20,235 nt of DNA, from assembly GCA_023230065.1 (NCBI GenBank), contig JALNYB010000015.1:1-20235 (forward strand). Reading direction: 5' to 3'. The DNA comes from Candidatus Methanomethylophilaceae archaeon. Its GTDB lineage: Archaea; Thermoplasmatota; Thermoplasmata; Methanomassiliicoccales; Methanomethylophilaceae. How positions within the stretch are numbered: the first letter of the stretch is position 1; the number at the start of each line of letters is the position of its first letter. The position numbers and the translations under genes are program-made. Shown here in pieces: positions 16,008-20,235 of this stretch. The notes beneath the pieces are model-generated. The model was given only the letters and a program-made list of their open reading frames with translations, ran no database searches and was not told the DNA's origin.

Positions 16008-16016
16008 AATATAAAT
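16008..16016 (+). promoter_or_regulatory. TATA-box promoter of the C1 peptidase gene
   Basis: AATATAAAT is centred 26 bases before the ATG at 16038, so the transcript should start at the start codon. Confidence 0.5.
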
Positions 16017-16037
16017 TTCATAATAATATATTGAAGC

Positions 16038-17546
16038 ATGGTAAAGTCGTATGGGCTATTCATTTCTCTGTCAGCTGCGTTCATCTGTTTGATCTTGATC
16101 GGGATTCCCACAAGCCTATCGTCTGCTGATGACACTCAGGATTATACCAAGGTCCCTTCAAGTTTTGATATGAGAGATCTCGGCATCTCTGAGGTAAGAA
16201 ATCAGATGAATTTGGGCACCTGTTGGACCTTCGCTGCTTGCGAATCTTTGGAATCCTATCTTTTTGCAAGCGGAATAGAAGAATTGAACACAGAACTTTC
16301 AGAAGCTTTACTTGCTTACTTCACATACAATATCTCAACAGATCCGTTAGGTGGTACCGAAGGAGATTCTGTTACAGTCTATCCTAATGTGTTTACTCGC
16401 GGAGGCAATGATTATGCTACTGCATTCACACTTGCAAAATGGTCTGGATTGACATATGAGGAGACACAAGGAATGTTATATTCAGATATAACACAATATA
16501 CAACATTTTCTAGCGACCTCACATATTCTGATCAGATTGCATATTTGAAGAGCATGGAATTTTTGAACATCACAACAGATACGGACAAGATCAAAGAACG
16601 TCTGATGAAAGGATATGCGGCAACATGTACATTTTACATGAATCCCGATTTGATTGGTGAAGTATCTGGTTCCGACGACAGATCCTATTATTGCGGAAAC
16701 ATAGAAGTTGCAAATCATGAAGTTACTCTTGTAGGATGGAATGATGATTATTCTGCATCTAATTTTGAAGAAACCCCCGCGGGCGACGGAGCCTGGTTGA
16801 TAAAGAACAGCTGGGGTACAGGAGGAATCGTTGGAGATGGATATATGTGGATATCATATTATGACGTGAACTTCTCCGATTATGTCACATTCTTCCAGAC
16901 TGTTTCTGTAGATACCTATGATCGTAATTATCAATATGACGGAGGAGTGAGTATCAACAATGACGTAATTACGTCATCGGGTTCGATGATGAGCAACATA
17001 TTCACAGCTCAGGAATTCGAAGATCTTAAGGCAATAGCTATGCCTTGGTACATGTACAAGAATATGGATTACACCATCAGCATCTATACAGATTTGACTG
17101 ATTCATCAGACCCTACAAGTGGAGTTCTCAAATCTGTAACAGAAGGGTCCGTTAATGGATATGGATATTATGTGTTAGATCTTTCCCAATCTGTCTATCT
17201 AAAAGACGGGGAGATATTTTCAGTAGTAGTTTGTCTTGAATCTCAAGATGGTTCTGATGTCTCAATAGGTGTTGACACAGATGAGACCGCTTACAATGAC
17301 GATGGTACTTTAGATTATATTTGTGATACAACAGCCCTTGAAGGTCAGAGTTTCATCTATACTGAAGAATATGGATGGATCGATATAAGTGCTGATGGAA
17401 GTTCCAATGTGCGTCTAAAAGCCTATACTGTAGATACTGATGAAACTACCGTGATCACTGCAGGCATAATTTTCGCTGTTCTGATCTCGTTGGTAATCGT
17501 TGGAGCCGTTTATACTGTTTTCAATAAGAAATTGAAGGTGAATTGA
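16038..17546 (+). CDS. Secreted, membrane-anchored papain-family (C1) peptidase
   Basis: The 502-residue protein has a signal peptide (about 1-29, cut near SSA-DDT) and then a C1A peptidase domain. RNQMNLGTCWTFAA holds Q56 (oxyanion hole) and the nucleophile C62, NHEVTLVGW holds H227, and IKNSWG holds N257. All four catalytic residues are present. Residues about 285-460 form the lectin-like beta domain often found next to such peptidases in archaea and clostridia. A membrane anchor at about 472-495 is followed by KKLK. It is expected on the outer face of the membrane, cutting proteins in the environment or on the cell surface. No long propeptide is seen: the catalytic domain starts about 15 residues after the signal peptide. 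Confidence 0.92.
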   Translation: MVKSYGLFISLSAAFICLILIGIPTSLSSADDTQDYTKVPSSFDMRDLGISEVRNQMNLGTCWTFAACESLESYLFASGIEELNTELSEALLAYFTYNISTDPLGGTEGDSVTVYPNVFTRGGNDYATAFTLAKWSGLTYEETQGMLYSDITQYTTFSSDLTYSDQIAYLKSMEFLNITTDTDKIKERLMKGYAATCTFYMNPDLIGEVSGSDDRSYYCGNIEVANHEVTLVGWNDDYSASNFEETPAGDGAWLIKNSWGTGGIVGDGYMWISYYDVNFSDYVTFFQTVSVDTYDRNYQYDGGVSINNDVITSSGSMMSNIFTAQEFEDLKAIAMPWYMYKNMDYTISIYTDLTDSSDPTSGVLKSVTEGSVNGYGYYVLDLSQSVYLKDGEIFSVVVCLESQDGSDVSIGVDTDETAYNDDGTLDYICDTTALEGQSFIYTEEYGWIDISADGSSNVRLKAYTVDTDETTVITAGIIFAVLISLVIVGAVYTVFNKKLKVN

Positions 17547-17593
17547 CCAAAGTGTTATCAAAGTAAAGTCTATTACATCAGATAAGTGATAAA

Positions 17594-17833
17594 ATGGGAA
17601 AATATAGCGGTAAATTCGAAAGCGACACAGTGAAATTGTATCCCTGTTGCAAAACCATGGAAGAAGGACTCGCAGAGCATGAGTTTTGGGCAGACGATAA
17701 CCCGTGCAACGCATGCATGGCCATTGATTCCATAAGACTTGGAATCAAGATCCACTACTGTCCCTTCTGCGGTGCAATGCTCGGTAGAAGAAAGAATCCC
17801 GAAGAAACAACACCTGTAGAGCCTCAGGAATAA
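17594..17833 (+). CDS. Small cysteine-rich, zinc-binding protein
   Basis: The 79-residue protein has CC at 18/19, CNAC at 38-41 and CPFCG at 56-60, the last two forming a CxxC-x14-CxxC zinc site. It ends in an acidic, Pro-rich tail. The order YPCCKTMEEGLAEHEFW, then IKIHYCPFCGAML, looks like a zinc ribbon with an inserted helix. I recognise no named family. An AAGTGATAA run precedes the ATG. The gene lies 47 bases after the peptidase gene in the same direction and may be co-transcribed. It ends at a hairpin shared with the convergent nitroreductase gene. Confidence 0.7.
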   Translation: MGKYSGKFESDTVKLYPCCKTMEEGLAEHEFWADDNPCNACMAIDSIRLGIKIHYCPFCGAMLGRRKNPEETTPVEPQE

Positions 17834-17841
17834 ATTTCAAA

Positions 17842-17870
17842 GAGGTCTGGTGAAAATATCACCGGACCTC
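17842..17870. terminator. Strong hairpin between convergent genes
   Basis: GAGGTCTGGTGA pairs with TCACCGGACCTC through 12 positions (one G-U) around the five-base loop AAATA. It lies between the stops of the zinc-binding gene (plus) and the nitroreductase gene (minus), and resembles the hairpin at 9803 in position and design. It can act on transcripts from both sides. Confidence 0.7.
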
Positions 17871-17883
17871 ATCTCATTCGTTT

Positions 17884-18477
17884 TCAATATTTTACGAAGA
17901 AGTGTTCTTCGATAGGATCATGTACAGCTATTTTCGGAGTGCCTGTCGATTCTCCGAATGGCATCTGTGCGATAAGTTTCCAGTTTTTCGGAACATCGAA
18001 TTTCTCTGCTGTTTCCTCATCTATTATAGGATTATAATGTTGCAGCGATGCACCGAACCCTTCTGATGCAAATGCTATCCATACGGCAAACTGAAGCATT
18101 CCGGAACTCTGTTGAGACCATACTGGGAAGTTATCAGAATATGATGGGAACTTCTCCTGCATGTTTTTAACAATATCCATATCTTCATAGTAGAGAACGG
18201 TTCCATAGCCGACTGCAAACGAATCTATCTTCATCTTTGTAGTCTGGAACTTGTCTGCAGGGACCTTTCTACGAAGCGTATCCATGACTATCTTCCAAAA
18301 TGCAATGTGGCTTTCTCCCAACAGCAATATTGTTCTGGATGACTGAGAATTGAATGCTGAAGGTGCAGAGTTTATCACTCTTTTCAAGATGTTTTCTATC
18401 TCTGTATCAGACATCAATGATCCGCCGCCGATGGAATAATTACTGTGTCTGTTTTCCATTGCTCTGTAAATATCCAT
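17884..18477 (-). CDS. Frm2-like nitroreductase family protein
   Basis: With the ATG at 18477 the product has 197 residues, the usual size for this subfamily. It begins MDIYRAMENRHSNYSI. APSAFNSQSSR at 38-48 and GYGTVLYYED at about 90-99 are the typical flavin-site and helix motifs of the Frm2/Hbn1-like group. Also seen are SGMLQFAVWIAFASEGFGAS, LQHYNP and LIAQMPFG, all characteristic of this branch. It should bind FMN and use NAD(P)H to reduce nitro compounds or quinone-like substrates; the natural substrate is unknown, though in yeast Frm2 is linked to fatty acid signalling and stress. The start is chosen because GAAGGG precedes the ATG; an upstream TTG (18528) would add 17 residues not typical of the family. 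The stop is TGA, next to the convergent hairpin. Confidence 0.9.
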   Translation of the reverse strand: MDIYRAMENRHSNYSIGGGSLMSDTEIENILKRVINSAPSAFNSQSSRTILLLGESHIAFWKIVMDTLRRKVPADKFQTTKMKIDSFAVGYGTVLYYEDMDIVKNMQEKFPSYSDNFPVWSQQSSGMLQFAVWIAFASEGFGASLQHYNPIIDEETAEKFDVPKNWKLIAQMPFGESTGTPKIAVHDPIEEHFFVKY

Positions 18478-18624
18478 TCCATCCCTTCTGTCATCATGTA
18501 AGAATCCGTTATTTAAGAATAATACCAAGTAACATCAGAAATATTCTTCAGAATTAATATGAATCAACTTAAGATTTGTATAAAGAGTATCAAATATTGA
18601 TTGGTATAGAATTCTTATTTTGCT

Positions 18625-19761
18625 TTATATCACAGGAAGTATTTCCTTTCCTGTTTCTACAACTATCCATCTGCTTACAGAATAATATATCATTATAGCT
18701 CCTGACAACATAAGCATTATGCCGTTTATCTCATATAATTCAGGTATGGAAAGTTCTAAGACCTCACCTATGAACAGTAAAAATGTACTTACAAAGAGCA
18801 TGTAGTCTTTTCTTATCAGGAATGAAATGCTACACGCGAGCATGACTATACACATGATAATATCTACATAATCGGTTGGAGCGTATCCAGAAAGAATTAT
18901 GAATGAAAAAATAAAGCCTGCAACGGAATAAATTAACATCATCATACCTTCGGCAATTATTCCTTTGATCAAAGCGTATATCGCAAATGCCATGATCGAA
19001 GCAGCAAGGGTGACCTCTGCCAGACAATACGACAGGACATCTTCTGAAATAAGAAAATACTCTATTCCGACCATTATGATCAATGTTGCAAACAGATATA
19101 ATCCTACGACTATCGATAGTTCATATGGCCTATCATGAATTCTTTCATCCTTTTCCATCACTATGTTCTGGGTAACGCGGAATATGTTCTTTCCAGTCTC
19201 ACCATAGATGATATTTCCAAACGCGTAATATGTGTACATCAATCCTGATATTATGAACAACACATCGATAATAACGCTCGAATCATAAATATGCATCAAA
19301 GACATCGAAAAAGCAAGTATTATAGATGCAATGCATATGATGTAATTCTTTTTGCGTAAAATTATCAAAGCCGATATGAATATGCCTAGTGCAAACAGTA
19401 TATCCAAAAGACCGTAACCTTTCGCATCGAACAATAATGAGCCCATTGAGAATACAATTGAAGATATGCTTGCAATCAGAATCAGAAGACCTTCTGTGAT
19501 CATAGATTTCGAGAATATATTCCATGCGAATATCAGAGTTAGAAGAGAAATTATCAATTTTGTTATATGGTAGGATTCTGAATCTATTTCCAGAATGTTC
19601 CATAAAGAGTTCAAATAATACACTCCTGTCCAAATGATCATTAATCCTAGGAACAAAAATGCTGTAACAGACATAAAGGTAGACGTGTCACCATAGACTT
19701 TGTGTTCCTTTCTTTCGATTGCGTTCGCAGTGATCTTACTGAGGTCGTTCTCTTCATTCAT
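18625..19761 (-). CDS. Membrane protein built of two repeated modules
   Basis: The 378-residue protein is made of two homologous units of about 190 residues. Unit 1 includes VYGDTSTFMSV, KSMITEGLLIL, ILRKKNYIIC and YTYYAFGNIIYGETGKNIF. Unit 2 includes IHDRPYELSIV, KGIIAEGMMML, LIRKDYMLFV and YYSVSRWIVVETGKEILP. Each unit has about six hydrophobic segments and ends with a Y-rich segment followed by TGKxI. I recognise no family; it is not an obvious transporter, kinase or receptor. The start is at the ATG at 19761, preceded by GGAAG about 11 bases upstream within the end of the previous gene. The previous gene ends four bases before this start and encodes the same module again, so the two are almost certainly one operon. 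Confidence 0.7.
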   Translation of the reverse strand: MNEENDLSKITANAIERKEHKVYGDTSTFMSVTAFLFLGLMIIWTGVYYLNSLWNILEIDSESYHITKLIISLLTLIFAWNIFSKSMITEGLLILIASISSIVFSMGSLLFDAKGYGLLDILFALGIFISALIILRKKNYIICIASIILAFSMSLMHIYDSSVIIDVLFIISGLMYTYYAFGNIIYGETGKNIFRVTQNIVMEKDERIHDRPYELSIVVGLYLFATLIIMVGIEYFLISEDVLSYCLAEVTLAASIMAFAIYALIKGIIAEGMMMLIYSVAGFIFSFIILSGYAPTDYVDIIMCIVMLACSISFLIRKDYMLFVSTFLLFIGEVLELSIPELYEINGIMLMLSGAIMIYYSVSRWIVVETGKEILPVI

Positions 19762-19765
19762 ATGT

Positions 19766-20235
19766 TCATACTTCCTTCCGCATGGTGATATTCTTACGAT
19801 TCAGACTCCTCGGAAGTATCTCTCTTCCTGTATCATAATAGATCCAAGATCCTATCGCATAATATCCAGATATTATCTTCAAGACATTTATGGCCAACTC
19901 TAATGCAAGCGTGGAGTTCATGAATGATTCCATGAAAAGTACAAGGAACAAAAGTACAGCCGTAAAGAAAAGAATATAATCCTTTTCGATGGCAAAACAG
20001 ATAGCCAACGGGATAAACGTGAATGACATTATCAGATTGAAAGCTGTTAATTCTTCAAGACCCAAGATGCCAAATATCGATGATACAAGTGTTGTAACTG
20101 ACAAAGCAAGCATCATAAGTCCTTCTGTTAGTATGCCTTTATTGACAGCATATACTCCGAAGGCGAGGACAAGTATCGAGATCATCAGCTTTATAAGATT
20201 AAATTGGGTATCTTTACCAACAATGGCATGATATC
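19766..20235 (-). CDS. Membrane protein with the same repeated module (5' end outside the window)
   Basis: The reading frame stays open to the right edge of the window, so only the C-terminal part is visible. The ATG at 20185 is internal: the residues before it (including KDTQFNLIKL) continue the homologous module seen in the neighbour (YHITKLIISL). The visible part shows KGILTEGLMMLALS, AIEKDYILF and YYAIGSWIYYDTGREILP, which correspond to KSMITEGLLIL, RKKNYIIC and YYAFGNIIYGETGKNIF of the neighbouring protein. There are about five hydrophobic segments and a short basic tail (RSLNRKNITMRKEV). This would be the third copy of the module in the window. Function unknown. The stop is TGA, four bases before the next ATG. 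Confidence 0.7.
   Translation of the reverse strand, partial: YHAIVGKDTQFNLIKLMISILVLAFGVYAVNKGILTEGLMMLALSVTTLVSSIFGILGLEELTAFNLIMSFTFIPLAICFAIEKDYILFFTAVLLFLVLFMESFMNSTLALELAINVLKIISGYYAIGSWIYYDTGREILPRSLNRKNITMRKEV

Noticed and set aside
1..20235. CRISPR array, tRNA, rRNA, integrase or intact insertion sequence
   Set aside because: I looked on both strands for regularly spaced repeats, the GTTCGAATC-type T-loop of tRNA genes, rRNA landmarks and transposase or integrase motifs and found none. A prophage or island boundary cannot be drawn from this window.

Overview
The window most likely comes from a methanogenic archaeon of the order Methanomassiliicoccales (Thermoplasmata side of the Euryarchaeota). 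This is inference. The supporting signs are AT-rich intergenic DNA with archaeal TATA-like boxes about 24-28 bases before several ATG codons (leaderless transcripts), few strong Shine-Dalgarno sites, surface proteins of the signal peptide plus C-terminal membrane anchor type, a methanogen-type DUF6951 protein, and a complete absence of TAG among the 21 stop codons I could read. Rare TAG is what one expects where UAG encodes pyrrolysine. There is no rRNA, tRNA, CRISPR array or intact insertion sequence.

Layout. 1-2565: gene-poor, with one anchored surface protein and a small DUF6951 protein; a 680-base gap holds a good TATA box and a possible 21-residue ORF. 2566-5161: MATE efflux pump and a protein with four tandem Cys4 zinc modules (both minus). 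5297-5892: a broken GNAT acetyltransferase, paralogous to the intact one at 9165. 5889-6834: sugar O-acetyltransferase followed by an SdpI-family membrane protein, 4 bases apart. 7025-10386: MFS drug transporter, a small unknown protein, an intact GNAT acetyltransferase and an HdeD/DUF308 membrane protein. 10778-13919: a 33-residue zinc-ribbon microprotein, an ABM-type monooxygenase-like protein and a large UvrD-type helicase. 13913-15979: zinc-ribbon/TPR protein (convergent and overlapping the helicase end), a 74-residue unknown, and a stand-alone copy of the helicase's N-terminal domain. 16038-17833: secreted, membrane-anchored papain-family peptidase and a small cysteine-rich protein. 17884-20235: Frm2-like nitroreductase and two adjacent membrane proteins built from one repeated module; the last is cut by the window edge.

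The least ordinary part is 11274-15979. The helicase carries an N-terminal PD-(D/E)XK-like domain whose expected catalytic lysine position is not lysine, fused to a UvrD motor and a topoisomerase-type zinc ribbon. A free-standing copy of that same domain, roughly 40% identical by eye, lies 1.6 kb downstream. Both copies appear to start at a Met preceded by a similar TATA-like box. Whether this pair forms a DNA repair or defence module cannot be decided from sequence alone. Small cysteine-rich zinc proteins are unusually frequent across the window.
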